The notes under the pieces: model-generated
What the model was told of the DNA's origin: nothing
Database searches by the model: none
The model's input: the letters and a program-made list of their open reading frames with translations, nothing else
From: Oreocharis arfaki
Lineage: Eukaryota; Chordata; Aves; Passeriformes; Paramythiidae
Length of the DNA: 64,000 bases
Direction of reading: 5' to 3'
NCBI GenBank assembly: GCA_013398015.1
Contig: VZRR01011629.1
Coordinates: 1 to 64,000 of the forward strand
Part shown: piece by piece, positions 10,540 through 24,637 of the stretch
Numbering within the stretch: position 1 is the stretch's first letter
How the letters are laid out: each line of letters starts with the position of its first letter
Translations under genes and position numbers: made by a program

Positions 10540-12940
10540 TGAAGAAACAAGATTATATGGCAGGATCAAGAGCAAACCAGCAGTATGACAAAACCACGAG
10601 GAAATAATTCTCCCAGCTAAAAACTGGCTTGTTTTGTGCATTAAGAGGGCTGTGCTGTCTGGGGGAGAGTTCAACGAGGGTGAATCTCTGCTGGGAGACC
10701 TGCAGAGGAAGGAAAGGGGGAATGTCCCTTCTTGCAAGTTCTCAAAATGATTCAGAGAGGTAGCTTAAACAAAGGAGTGTGTTCTACAGCAAATAGGGCT
10801 TTTTTACTTTTAGTCTTTGAGGAGCAAGGAAATTTGGGAAGAGACAATCTTCCCACACCCATCAGTTCCCCTCCGTGTGACCGCAACACTCAGCTGCTGC
10901 AGAGGGAGCCTTCATGTCCATGGTGCATACATCAGAACTAAAGCTCTTCCAAGCTCTCACCAGGAATACAGAGGTCAAAATTTTAGAATTTGGAAACAGG
11001 GTCTTCTCCATTGTTAAAAAATTCTGAATTAGCTTGCTTAAACCCCAGTCAAACAACATAGTTTATTTTAGGAGCCTGAAGCTGACATTTCCCTTTCCAC
11101 TACAGAGTTTAATCAACTCTCTACATATCAGAGATTTTACCTCTAATGATTCTAACCAAAACCCATTGCCCTTTCATTCCCCTTCTTTCCCCCTACCTCT
11201 GAAAGGCACTAATGAAACCCGCTAGGTGTGCCCTCCTCTGCACCTTCCCTAAGTGAGGATTAGGCGCTGGGGCTGGGCAGTCCTGCACTGGTAAGTGCTC
11301 CTGGAGGAGCAGGGCAAGAGGGTACAGCCCAGGCTGCCTTCCCAGTAAATCTGGGATACCACGTGCATACTGTTTTCTGACTTTGTGCAATGAGACTAGA
11401 GAAGTTCCTTTGTGATCAGAGAAAACTGGGACAGGATGGATGCAAATAATGATGCTGGTTGCATGACCGCGCTTGCCAGCTCTCCAGCTGACGTTATCAG
11501 CGGCAAAGTTCTCAGCACTGATTCAAGCAAAGCATGAACTGCAGATGGAAACCTATGTTTTAAGTTCATCTGCTATCAAATCCAACATAACAGCACAGTT
11601 ATTTACATGAACTTTCTAAATTTATGCAAACAATTTATCTCTGCTGTAGGGCAGAGTATTTCAGGGACAGCAGCACAACATGCACAAAAATCCAAGACGG
11701 AGTTTCAGGCATAGGCTGCAGAACCAAATTAAAGTAGAAGGATAAATCCTCTCTTGCAATTTTTAGTTCATTTCAGTACAGCAAGTTGTATCAATAAAAA
11801 GCCTATAGTATAAGTCAGCTAGAAAATAAATGCTGTGAAGGATGTTCCATTTTATGTTGTTTGAATTTGATTAGTGATTAGTCCTGGCAGTTAAACCACA
11901 TGGGAACAGTAATCAAGGTTTCTCTACTGTGGTTCTGTAACAACTGGAAAACACTCTTGGCTCATGTCCTATTCCATGATGGGATATTAACCTAAAATCT
12001 AATTAATATATGAATGAATTACATTTCTAGAAACATACTATATTATAATCAATTTTAAGTGAGTTCCTAACAGGAGATAAGATGAAGAAAAAGCTGTAGA
12101 ATTACCAGAGGCTGATAAATTCTGTTTACTGTGACTGATGATTTTTATGGAGGATAATTTTACAATCCATCAAACTTTTGTCAGTTCAAGAATCATGCTG
12201 CCAAACGTATGCAGTAAATTAATTTTTAAATTTACATATTTATTAAAAATCTTATTGAAAACAGCAGGAAGTAAGCCTTGTTTGAATAATAAAATAACTT
12301 GTTATTCTACTGGAAAGAAAACAAAAAAACCCCAACCTTCTATTAAGATGATTTTATAGCGAGGCAATAATTATAAACAACTACATGAATTAGTTAACCA
12401 AACACTGTATTAAATAGCCAACCCAAAATTAATCAAGAATTTAGAAAACCTGTTGGAAGATAATCAAGTAAAAAATGCAATTTAAAAGCTAAGAAATTCA
12501 TGGCTGGGTTTCAGATGTGCTGGAGGACAGGTTTTCTAACCCAGGCCTGTTGGCTGGAGCTCCTGGATTCCTGGAGAAACCACAGGGAGCCGCAGGTGTC
12601 TGCCCATGGCTGGAGGTGCAGAGGAGGAAGGGATGTCAGCAATGTTCCCATGCACGTGCCCGCTGGGATGTGGGATCTATGTTCCCTTCCCTGCAGTTTT
12701 CTTTGGCTACTCCTGACACTGGGGCCAGCCATTCACACTCTTAAAACACCTACTTTGTGTGTGCACAATGCACCCTGGGGTACGTGCAGGGAATAGGCAA
12801 TTCATGTCCTAAACGCTGATGGCAGGTGATAGTGCGTTTTTTAACTCTAAAGGATGCTCTAAATGAAACACTGTTTCTCTATTATTTAGAGAATTAAGAA
12901 TTAGAATTACTAGAAATAAGAATTTAGAATTAAGCAGTGC

Positions 12941-12997
12941 AATGCTGGGCACCAAGACCAATGCTGGGCACCAAGACCAATGCTGGGCACCGAGACC
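12941..12997. repeat. 19-bp tandem repeat, three copies
   Basis: Three head-to-tail copies of AATGCTGGGCACCAAGACC (12941-12959, 12960-12978, 12979-12997). The first two are identical and the third has one A-to-G change. It sits in the last NCKAP5 intron next to an AT-rich imperfect repeat at about 12893-12935. It is probably a small, recent minisatellite. Confidence 0.85.
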
Positions 12998-15900
12998 GCT
13001 GCTGGAGATGCAGATGGAAGCTCCTGCAGCCAGGAGATTTATTAGTGTTGAACTTGCCTCCTCACTGTAGTAAAGCAGTGATATCCATTTTGATTAACAT
13101 GCATATCATCTGGCTGTGATCCGAGGGGAATTTTAGTTAATTTATGGATTTAGATGTGTTTGCTTCATCTTTTAGAAACGAGTACATCTGTTTCTGGTCA
13201 TGAGGAGCTCTATCCTACTTCGTGGCTCAGCCAGGCATACAGAACGTCTCCCACTGGGATCTGGCAGGAGGCATTAGTGCTTGCAAACTCTCTGTGAGGG
13301 CACAGCCTCCAAACAGAAAACTCAAGGGCAAGTGCTGGACAGACCTTCGCCTTTCCACCTTCAGCTTCCCTGGATACCAAAGTTCAGGTTTAAGCCTCTA
13401 ACAGGACCTGAAAGGGTGGTGTAACTGTGCTGAGCCCACCTGGGCTGCAAAAGGCCCTTCCTAGGCTGTGAGGTGGTATTTTGGCAAGGCTTTCGAGGCT
13501 TTTTCAGAGAAAGGAGGCACAGTGAAAATACACATTGGAAACCCTGATTCTGTGGGGTCTGACCCCCCTGTCTGGCTGTGAGAAAACCTTTGTTGGGAAT
13601 GACTGAAGAGGGAATTTGGTGTGAAGAACCAGCACAGGCTGCTGCTCCCACAGTGGGCTTCCTGCAGGGGCGGAATAATGCAGTATTTTTTTGCATTGAT
13701 TTCGCTGCAATTTGTGTATAAAAAGAGAAATGTGTGAAGTGAGAGCTGCCACATGACTGGATTTGTTGGACAAATGCTTTAAGAGATTTATTGACCTTAG
13801 CAATGCAGAAGTGTTACTGCTGCAAAGGGCAGTGAGGCACTGGTGATACAGAATGTGTTACTATGCCTAAACCACAGATTGTAATATTGTTAATGTAATA
13901 GGCCACTAGGAGGACTAAAATACAACTGGAATTCATGCAGACACACTCTACAGCTAATACACACTCACTTTTTGAATGCCCAAAGATGATACAAACAGAA
14001 AATCTGGATGAAAATACAGAACAAAGCAGTTGCCAGGTGCTACTAGTGAAAGAATAACTTGAAAAAATGTTGCTGAAAATGAGCAGGCATGTAATATTTA
14101 CTGGAATACAAAAAAAAAATTCTTTTAAGTGTTGATTTCTTCAATATCTTAGATTATTCAGGATTCAAATACTTGTAACAATGGAATAAAAATTTCCTCC
14201 GCACACAGACATGGCAAGGAGCTCTGTATGGACAGCAGGACTGCTAAAGGTGGTAGAGGTCTGCCCATGCAAAACACTTTGCAGGATCAGGGTGTGAATT
14301 TGCTTCTGACATTGTGAAAATTCCTCATCAGAGGAGCGGTGTGTTTATGGTTAGCCCTTGTAATGCAAGATCCCATCTTGAGCAAGAATGCTTGATGAGA
14401 ATATTAAGTGATAATGATTATTTGCTTAGTGCTGCTATGGGGCCTTCAAAGCTCTCAAAGCAGCCTGCTGACAGTACTAGATTAAATTCCAAATGCAGCT
14501 GGAAGGTATTATTTATATTCTTTATTTAAAAAATGGGGAATTTAATAGCAAGAGAGGTTTAGCAATTTGGAAATTCAACCAGAACATCATCCCTATCTCC
14601 ACAGTCCTGCACTCTTGTCTGCTAAGCTTTTCATCAGTATTTGAATATTTTTTTTTATTTGCAGGCAAAAATTTCTCCATGGAAAGACAGAGGCCTATTG
14701 TTCTCACTAGGGAGCATCTGAAATACTCTTCAACGTACAGGACCTGGCATTTAATCCACTGAACGTGGTAGTTAATCAAATGTTTTGCACTGACTTTAGT
14801 AGAGTTTGGATCAGACTCTTGATGCATTAGAGAAATAAATTATTTAACTTACTGAGTTCCCCTAGAAACAAAATATTGAGCTGCAAACAAAGCTAACAAA
14901 CACCAAATGGGATGCCATCTGCTGCAATGAACAGAACATGACCAGTTCCCCCCATGCTTGAGATTTCTCCAAAATACAATTTGAAATACGTTTGTTAAAC
15001 TCCCAACTGTCTCACAAAATTGGCTTAGCACAGGTTAGCAAATGCTAATGCCACCAGCAGCAGCAAGGCAGGCTGTGATGTATCAATTGGAGTCGCTGAT
15101 GATTTCATTCCTATCGGACTGCCCTGTGTAAATTCCCAGGGGTTTGTGCTGTCCAGAGCCTCCGGAGGCTGTGGAGACGTTTGCCTTCATGCCCTGTGTC
15201 CTAGGGCCTATGGACACTGAGTGCTTTCTCCCCCTGAGTAAATAGGAATGGTAATTATCCATGTAATGCTGCATTCATAAATCTGGATTTTCCTATGCTT
15301 TGACATCCAGACTCCATGCCTACTGGAGAAACAGGATATGGAGGCAAAAGTTCTGCTTCCCACAGATATCTCCCCCAGGAACGGCACGAGATATCTGAAA
15401 TTCCAAGTCCGGAGCATTCCCTGCTTTGTAGGAAAGTTTTTGGCTGTGGAGGAGAGAGAGTGGGCTCCCCAGCACTTTCACAGGAACAGAAGGACGGCGC
15501 TGAGCTAAATGCAGAGCGTGTGACGCCTGTGGGTGACATCAGCCTTAGCCCCCTTTCCGCTTCCCAGGCTCACTAACTGGGCAGCCCGGCAGCTTTTATG
15601 TAATGGGAGGAGAAACCCAGCAGGATTTGCCTTGTAGAACAAGGCAAGAAGATAAATGTCTTCATACCTAAATTTCCTGCCCAGGCAAGCATTTCACCTT
15701 CTTGGATCACCACGACAAGTGTTGAAACTGCCACAAACTAAGAGACCCTCCAAAGACAATCTAGTCTTTAGCAGTCAGCCAGGAAGGCTCCAGCTCCCAC
15801 ATGACACAGCTTCTAGGTGGGGGCTGCTCTCCTTGGCTTCTTCTTCTTGCCCCTGTTTTCAACACCATGCCACTAATGATGTCATAACACAGCTTCCATG

Positions 15901-18752
15901 TTTTCACAATGCATTTTATTTGTAGAAACGCTGTATTAGAAATACTGACCCCTCTGTACCCTGGCTTGCCATAGTGGGTCTAGGAAACATTAAAAGATAG
16001 GATGATGTTCCTATAAGGGTGAGAGCAAAAATATTCTGTAAAATGATACAAATGAAAGTTTAAGCTTTTTCCAGTTGCTCATACACTAATGTTATGGAAA
16101 ATGCAATAAAGAAATGGATTTAAAAATATGAAGAGTTTCATTATGATATGATCTTAATGGGATCACAGTAGGACCAGATTAAAAATGCAGGGTATTTGGC
16201 CTTCCTTTTAACTTGGGGGAAATGCCTGCTGACGTTCCATGTCATTGCCCACAGAGCCAATGTCCAGAAGCAGGATGCTACAGACCAAAATTCTGCCAGC
16301 TAGAGGGAGAATATCTAAACCAATTTTCAAGCACCTATATAAACTCCATGATTTTCACAGGATCCAAATAATGTGAATCAGAGACATCAGCAAAAGCTAC
16401 AGATTTGTAGCACCTTTGAAAACTGGGCAGCTGAAGTGTCTAAATATCAATTTAGGCACAGCCATTAAGGAAAGAAGCTTGAAAAAACTCTGACCTTTAT
16501 TTTTACTGATTAGAGGACATAAACAAGTCTCCTCTTAGTCTATGCAGAGAAAAATAATTCTTGCAAGAGCAACCAGGAAGCATGTGCTGTCTGCTTTGCT
16601 ACTTCTGCTCCTCAGTTTCAGGCATTGTCTGAAAATCTTTTACATTTCAAATCTGCTTTTCATCTTATTATATGAGTTACCAACAAGTTTCACAATCTGG
16701 TAACTTTTTTCGTTAGACGAAATATCATAGACCATTACTGCACAGTTAACATTTTAATTTTATAATCCACAGCAACACACCCTATTCATATTTAATTTCT
16801 TCTTTTCCACCCACTTCTGCTTTCCTCTTCATCCTCCCAAATCCATCTGAGGCCTTGTTTTACAGTTTGCTTTACAGAGCACTCAGTAACCCATAGGATA
16901 TGTGCATATGTAATAGGATGTCAGAAAAATCACTTTAAAGTGTTTGACTGGCAATTTTTCAGATAATAATCACTCGGGGTTTGATTTGCTGAGAATAACA
17001 CTAGACTAGCTAAGGGAAGTTCTTCAAGCTACAATTTTTTACAGTATGCAAAATTTTTAGCTACCTCTATTAATGAGGAAGCAAAGAATGGAGAAACTGA
17101 GAGAAGGTGGCACTACTGGGAGCAGTCAGGCTGTGTCTCAGTCATTGATGGATTGATGAGCAGCTCAGGCTGGGAGGACTCTGACATGTGCTATGAAAAC
17201 TTATGTCACTCTTCTTAGCCTCTGTGATAGATAATTAGACATTTAAATTATGTAACTACATCTTAGGAACTTCCCAAAGTTCCCTGTGTCACTTATTGAT
17301 GCTAAATCTGCTAAATACCATGTTTGTTTCTCCTATCAAATACAAACATTGCTTTTCATTAAATTAATATGAATGCTGCAAAAGCCTGAAATTCATGTAT
17401 TTGACCTAAGAATATAGTAAGAGATAAAATATTACACTTTGGGACTTGCTATAAAGTAGAATGTTTTAATTTGCAAAAATATTTACCAATATTTTTCTTA
17501 AGGTTTTAGACAACCTGTGTGTCATACTGCACAAACTCTAGTATAACTTCTCATTTCAATAAAAGGCAAATCACTTTCGAGAGAGGAAAACAGCTAGTGG
17601 AACAAACTATAAACACCAGCAAATTATTTCAATATGTTTTTTGTCAATATTTGACATAAAACTTGCCTTCTTTTCAAAGACCATGTTGATTAGGATATTA
17701 TTGTCGTGTGCATATGGGAAGAAAAAGCGTCCTCTTAAAAATAGAAATAATTTGCTAACATATTCTCAGTATATTGCCGCAATTCCTGCTACCATCAGCT
17801 GTGCAACTTACTCCTCATGTATTCTCCTCGGTACAGAACTCTCACACTAAAAGATCAGTCGTTTCCCACCCTTCTCTGCATGACATTTGAGTGCTTTATG
17901 CAAAACATATCGCTATTATAGATGGAGAAGGCAAGTTTCAGCTGGAAAAACAATTCACAAAAGTATTACAGCGTTATTCATCTCATTTAACTCTGCTAAT
18001 CACATGCTCCTCTTGGAGTCAAAATATTTTCCAGCTTCAGAAAACAAACAGCTCACTGAATACACCTCTGTGCCCTACTGCTCATATCTTGATTGAGTCA
18101 ATCCAATGTTTATTGGATCCAATCTATTTTTTAGCTTTTTCTTTTATTACTAATATAATTTCTGCCATTACAACAATTACACTATCTCACATGCTTTCTA
18201 ATATTTATCATTTGTTGCTGTTAATGTGCCCTGAATTCCATTTTGGCCCACAGTATTATTAAAATATTCCAATTCAACAGCGAGAGAAATGAAACCTGCA
18301 GGTTTATTTCCAAAGATGGGGGACTGGAGAGCGCCTGGTTACAAATGGCAGAAACATGAGTGCACTTTGGGCCATGCTGCAAATCACATCAGCTCCATCT
18401 GTCAAACCTCTGAAAAACAGCCCAGAACATTTCCCACTTGGGGAAATCACTGGCAAATGATACTTTTATTCTGTATGTACTTTTGGTTCTTATTAGACTA
18501 AAGGATCTTCCTACTTACATCTAAGAGCCCCTGTGCCAATCAAATCCACATGTAATCTCCAGTTATAAAGGCAAATAGACATTGGAGTGCTGGGGATGTG
18601 TCTGCTGCGAGCAAGGGGGGTGGGCAGGGACAGGATGGGGTCTTACCCAACCTGGCTTCTTGCAGCTACTCAGCCCTGCTGAGAAATGACCTGGGGTACC
18701 CAGGCCATCAGGGCTGTGCTAACGCTGTGCCAGGGAGGGCTCCCTGTAAATG

Positions 18753-18782
18753 AGCTCTGCACAGCTCTGCACAGCTCTGCCC
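18753..18782. repeat. 10-bp tandem repeat, about three copies
   Basis: AGCTCTGCAC is repeated almost three times without interruption, inside a GC-richer part of the last NCKAP5 intron. It is a simple minisatellite-like run. Confidence 0.75.
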
Positions 18783-21700
18783 TGCTCTGGGCACTCTCCC
18801 ACGAGCAGATTTGGGCCGACCCTCAGGGACTCTGGCAAATGAACTGCAGGGATTTTTGCGACATCTGGGCCAGTGTGCAACGTGGTTATGCAGCTCCCAC
18901 ATGCTGAAAAGACAAGCTTCTCTCTGTAACTGGAAATTACTTGCTGAGACAGTGGGATATGAGGTTTCTGCTCCAGTGATCAAGTTTTTCCACTCAGAAA
19001 GGGCAAAGTTCTCCCCTCTCTTACAGTGCCAAGGGGGCTCAATGAGCACAGTGCTCCAGCTGTGGCCACAGGACATCTTGGTGTGCTGCTTTAAATCAGA
19101 CAAGCCCAGGCATCTGCATGTGGCACTTGACAAGCCACACAGGCACAGTTCACTCGGTGCTGGGAGTGACTGGGGCGTTTAGCACTCAGTGACACCGTCC
19201 CAGAGGCACTGGCACTGCACCCACACGCCCAGCCAGGCCCGAGGTCCTCGGCTTTCCTGCTTTCCACTTCCTCCACATCTTCTCTCAGACTCACATCCAA
19301 ACCATTCTCCTGCTAGCCTTGCACACCATGTGTTTTAAATGCCACACAGCCTGCTCTACTATGCCAAAGACTTTCTGTCCCTCACTAATAACCCAACTAC
19401 TCTTAAAACTATGTGCTAAAAGATATTTGAGTTAAAATGTCGCCACCTACCCATCCCCATAAATACACTAACCAAACATAAAATAGCCTTTATACCAGCT
19501 GGAGGGCTAGTCAGAATGGGGTTTGGTGGCGCAGTACTGAAACTACTGAGGCCATTAATGCTGGAAGCAGAACTGCTTCAGCAGATAACAGCTTCTAGGT
19601 TTTTTTTTAGGGTTATGTTTTCCCTAAAAATGTCCCTTGCATACCATAAAAAAAGTTATTTTCTCTGGTGGACACTGCGTTTCAAATGTTGTTTTGCCTT
19701 TTAAAAAGTCAGGAAAGTTATGGAGAATGCTATCATCCTCCTTGCTGAGCCACTCTCCATTGCATAATTTTTTACTGAAACTCTCAGCAGCATAAGAAAC
19801 CTCAGCAGTTTCACCTAGAAGGCACAGGGAGAGAAATGACTCTCCGTATAACTGCAGCTTTTTACTGTTGCCAAGCCAGCTCCTCAGGCTGGCTGTAAGG
19901 ATGTTCTTGCACACCACACAACATTTCTCTTAAGTGATGTGTGTCAAGTGAGACTTTGGTCCCAGAAGACTGCTAGCTAGGCTTCAAATTGCTTGTTTTG
20001 CTGTCTCTTCACTTTACTTTTTGGGGGCGACTTTGATTGCAAGGTATTAGAAACAATAAAGACCTCATTGGGAATATAAGGCTTGGAAGCACATCTTAGA
20101 ATGTGAACTTGTCCTGTGGAGGGGAAAAAACATGCAGATACGAGTGATTTGTTGATGTCTGCAGATGTCTTAGCCTATTTCTAATTTCTCATTTCGCCAC
20201 ATGAGCTGAATCAGGCTTTAGGCTAGAAAAAATATGTTTGATTTTGTATTATTCCCATGGGTGGCATGGTCAAACCTGTTTTCTTATCAGACCATGCTCC
20301 TGTGGTTTTTGTCACATTGTCAAATACTCCTATAGAATTCACCTGACATCAGACACGGGTCTTACATCAACTTGGGCAATTACTGAGACAGTCCCTGCTT
20401 TGATGGCACAGGTATTGCATCACTCATCTGAGAACCAAACCCCTTTGATTACACAGAGAGGAAGTCTTGCAGCCCCAAGCTTGTCAGCAGGAAAATCCTA
20501 TTGAGGCAATTCTGACAAATGGAAATGTGCAGCTCAAAGGTCCCCATGAGGCCACGCTGAGGGATCACATGGTGGCACTGAGTATTAATATCACCAAATG
20601 TTTACATTACTAGATCACCTCCCTAAACATACGCAGTGATTTGTTATATTCGTTCCTCACTTGAAAGAAAAGCAATGATCTTAAAACACCAAAGATGGGT
20701 GAATGAGACTGCAGGCTTATTCTCCATCTACAGACTGTACAATGGCAGTACCCATCCCTTAATATCCGAGGTTCATCAGAGCTACGAAAGCAAATAAAGC
20801 TGATTCCCTCCCCACCTCATCATATTCCTCTCTCTTCAGCCTGGCAAGAAAAAGAGTAAAGAGGAGGTGAGGTTTCTGTGCTTGATACGCAGTAAACTGA
20901 ATTATACAATTAGTGCACTGAAACCTACCATCACCTAATTTCTGCATTTGATCCAGCCCAGTAGATGCTTTCTCTCATTGACAAGGGACCTCTTCTACCT
21001 TTCATTACTTTCTAGTATAATAATTTGTAAGAGCAGCTTCAAACTCTATATTTGCAGTAACACACACATTGTACAAAACAAGCTAAGACCAAGGGCATCA
21101 GGAGCATTTGCTGTTTTCCTCTGGTTGTAACATGACATAGGTATTGCTGTCACCAACTTGCAGACAGCAAAACAGATCCTGCTGGCCCAGCAACTGGCCA
21201 AATACCGCCCAGTGCTGCCCCAGCTGCAGGTATTCATTTTATTATGAAAGTAAAAGGAAAGCAATTATTTAGTGCTCACTGGAGTGTGCACTGAGATGTG
21301 GTTTCACTCTCCCAAATACAGATGGTAGCTACAATAGCTGATTTTTATTAGTTCCTCACAGAAGAAAGTTTGGAGCAATGTTCATATTTTTAACTTTGGG
21401 TTGAAAGTTTGGTATTAAGGATAAGGCAGCTCCTGGTCGGGGGAAATGAAGAAAGTTCCACAGGACAATACCTCCTTTCCACTTTAAAGTCTTAGGATAC
21501 AGCTCTTCCCAAGTGCTAATTGGACTGAAACCATTATCTTAGGCTTTTCCACATGTGATAAGTAGAATCCTTCCCTAAGCACATATGATAATGTGAAAAA
21601 AATTAATTCTCTGTGAAAGCAGAGTGCACATGGTCTCCCCAGAACTACTTCAGATACTTAAATACAGAGAACCTTCTTAAAGAGAGACTTAGTTTACGTG

Positions 21701-24585
21701 CCGATGAGCTTCTCTCTTTCAGAGAGAACAAAGCACCTTCAGAAAGGGTCTCAGAGAACCCAAATCAGGCTCACAAACATTTCTGGCACATTCTCCAAGA
21801 TCTGCCTACAGAGGTGAACAGTGCAAAGTACTCAGTTGTTGCCAGTTCATGCCCTAGCTCAAGTCTTACTGACCTCTGTAGGAGACGAGACGCAAGAAGC
21901 AGCAGCTCAGGCCTTTCTTATTTTCCCCTCACTCTTGTTTAGTGTAGCCTGCAGAGGTGTCTGTGCTGCTCTAAGTGATGCTGTAATTCAGCCAGGCTGG
22001 AACACCCTGTCTAGTATCAGCTTAACGCTTGCAGATCCTTGAGGATGGCAAGTGTTGTGCAGTTACCAGACTTAGTCTTGTTTCTGGTCCTTTTGTGGGT
22101 ATTCTCTCTGCTAATAGGAGGCTTGTGAGCACAACAAGTCAATCATAGAGCATTAACTCCCAATCAGCTTACTCAGCTGTAAAACCCTTGAGTTTACCTG
22201 GGAATGCCGCCAGGTCAGTGCTACTTGTAAGTGCAACCTAAACAGCAGCAACATCTCTGATTTTTCCTTTGCCTGTATTTGCCAGCACTCTCTAATGGCT
22301 ACTTGAATTTCCAGACACGGGGATTTGATCTCACTCGTGAATCACCTGCTCCACACATACAAACTCTGCTGTGGTGGGTACGGCCAGAACTTCACGTTGC
22401 ACGGAGAAGACTCTTGCATTAAATGAGTCCCCCAGTCCAAGTGCCCATGCAATCAACAAGGCAACTATGACAGAAATGTCAGATTTCTCATGTATCTCAT
22501 CACAGCTGGGGGAAAACAAGAGGAATTAGAAGCTTCTGATGGGTACCAACCCCTTCCATAAGGGAGCTTTTCTTCAAAGTGCTCAAGTCATGCTTTGAAA
22601 CACAAGCAAGCCCCGATGGTGACTCAAATTGAGTAATAGGGACAAAAGAGAGCAAGAGTAGAGTATGTCTGCTCTGTATGACAGAGTAGAATATGTGATG
22701 GTTGGTTACTGACAGAGAATTAAACATATTTTTCATAATTCTTTAGGACCATAAGGATGATTTTGTAATAAAATCTTTGACCAACTCAGTTACTTCTCCA
22801 AATGGTTCCTGTTTGATTATAAAATGTGTTAATAAAAAATGGGCCTGGGGAAGGGAAATTCGTCTTGTTTTCTGCATTCTTGTAAGAAAAAATCACTTGA
22901 GCTTTTAAAGTCTAAACAGCAAATTAACTGATGAAATGTGAAATAATTTTTTCATTGCATAAACGTGGTAACAATCATGACCTTGGCAAAGTGCTCAGTG
23001 CAGTGTCTGCTGCAAGGAACAGGAACAGCTGTTTAATGCAGGGCTCAGTGAAGTTTCACTGAAAAGGTGTCTCCCAAGTGTGGCTGCAGTGGACTTGGGA
23101 TCAGGTGCTGTGTATATTTTATTAGATCAGAGAAGTTACTGTTCAAATAAAAATAATTCATTTGGTATACATAAAAATGGATATTTCTTGTTTTGAAAAT
23201 CCTACATGAGGAGAATACATCACTGTTGCTAGTTGAAGTGAAAGTTTTCTGCTAAAGATTCAATGCATTTTATTCCTTTCTTCGAAATTGTGATTTGCTT
23301 TTCTTGACCAAAATTCTGCAGCGTGCCAAAGGATGACATAATTTCAGAATATGTTTTTCAGGTCAAGATAAAAGTGACATAAAATTGGTCTTAGTGCTAA
23401 GAGAATTTAACCAGGATGCTGTTTAAGGCTGTAACCATAAGTATTTTTCCTTTCAATGTCTAAAAGCCCTTTTTGATTCCTCCAACTGTCCCTCCAGTGT
23501 CCCTTTATCACAGTAATTGCCCATCAGTTGTTCCTCCTCTGAAGCTCCTGCATAGCACTTTTTTGCTGATGAAACTTGCTGTGTATAAACTTTGGAGGTA
23601 ATGCTGGTGAACGCCTTGCTTGGGAAGGAGACAAAGCAAATGACAAGTCTGGGCTAAGAGAGCTTCCTGACTGTCTCATTAGAGCCCCCAGACTGAACCA
23701 CTGCCGTCCTGGAGCTGCACAGCCCAATTTAATTGGGCTCAGAGACTGTCACAGCACACTTGCTCTTCAGACAAGCACTGTAAACTCATTTTGCCCATCA
23801 CGACGCTTTTTTGACACACATCTTTTGTTTGGTTTTTTAAAAGGCTTGACAAACACCAACTGGGAATTAAATTCAAAGCCTGTATGATTTCCTTTTTCAA
23901 AAAGCCAAATATTCTGCATGAAAGATGCATTAATCCCCCCTCAAAATTTATGTTTTTTTCTTTTTTCTTTAAGATTTGTTGGCCATAAGTGCCTCTGCTT
24001 CTGGTGTCCCCTCTTTCTGTGGGTAATGTTGCAGATCACACAGCTCTAGTTTAAACAGACTGTGGATCTTCTTGGGTTGGACAAACCACAGCTCAGAAAA
24101 ATTTGCTGTGCTGGTTCAAACAAGGAGTTCAGGGCAACCTGCTTTTCATGGTTATTCCTCTCATTCGTCATTCTGAAAAGTTTAATACTAATAGGCAAAT
24201 CTCTAGTGCTTTATTGAGCTTTTGCTGTTCAGAGAGAGGCAATGCTGTTTGGAGAGCTATTTCAGATCCTTAAAAAGTAAGCTCAAGAGCTCCCCAACAT
24301 AACGCATGAAAAATGCTGGTGCTGGCTGAGATACAGCTGGTGCCCTTTAGTTTAGGGATGAAGTTTTACAGGAACCTAAGGCCAGTTCGATCAGCTTTGT
24401 GTGGGTTTTGAGGCTGATTGGGTGCATTGCAGAGATGTCATATACAAGGAATACATGAAGAGAATTAATTAAAAGTAGATGGAACTCTGAATCACTTTTC
24501 TGTACTGGAACTAAATCTAATTGCTCTGTTAATAGCAAAAGACCTTGGCCTTCAGAAGGCAGAACTGATTTTTATGGGTTTTTTT

Positions 24586-24637
24586 CACACACACATATAT
24601 ATATACACATATATATATATACACACACATATATATA
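24586..24637. repeat. Compound CA/TA microsatellite
   Basis: Alternating (CA)n and (TA)n blocks form about 52 bp of purely alternating purine-pyrimidine sequence. It is likely to vary in length between individuals. Confidence 0.9.

Noticed and set aside
12500..12796. Possible small plus-strand gene in a GC-richer patch.
   Set aside because: The three overlapping frames in different phases are typical of local base composition. No promoter, homology or splice context was seen.
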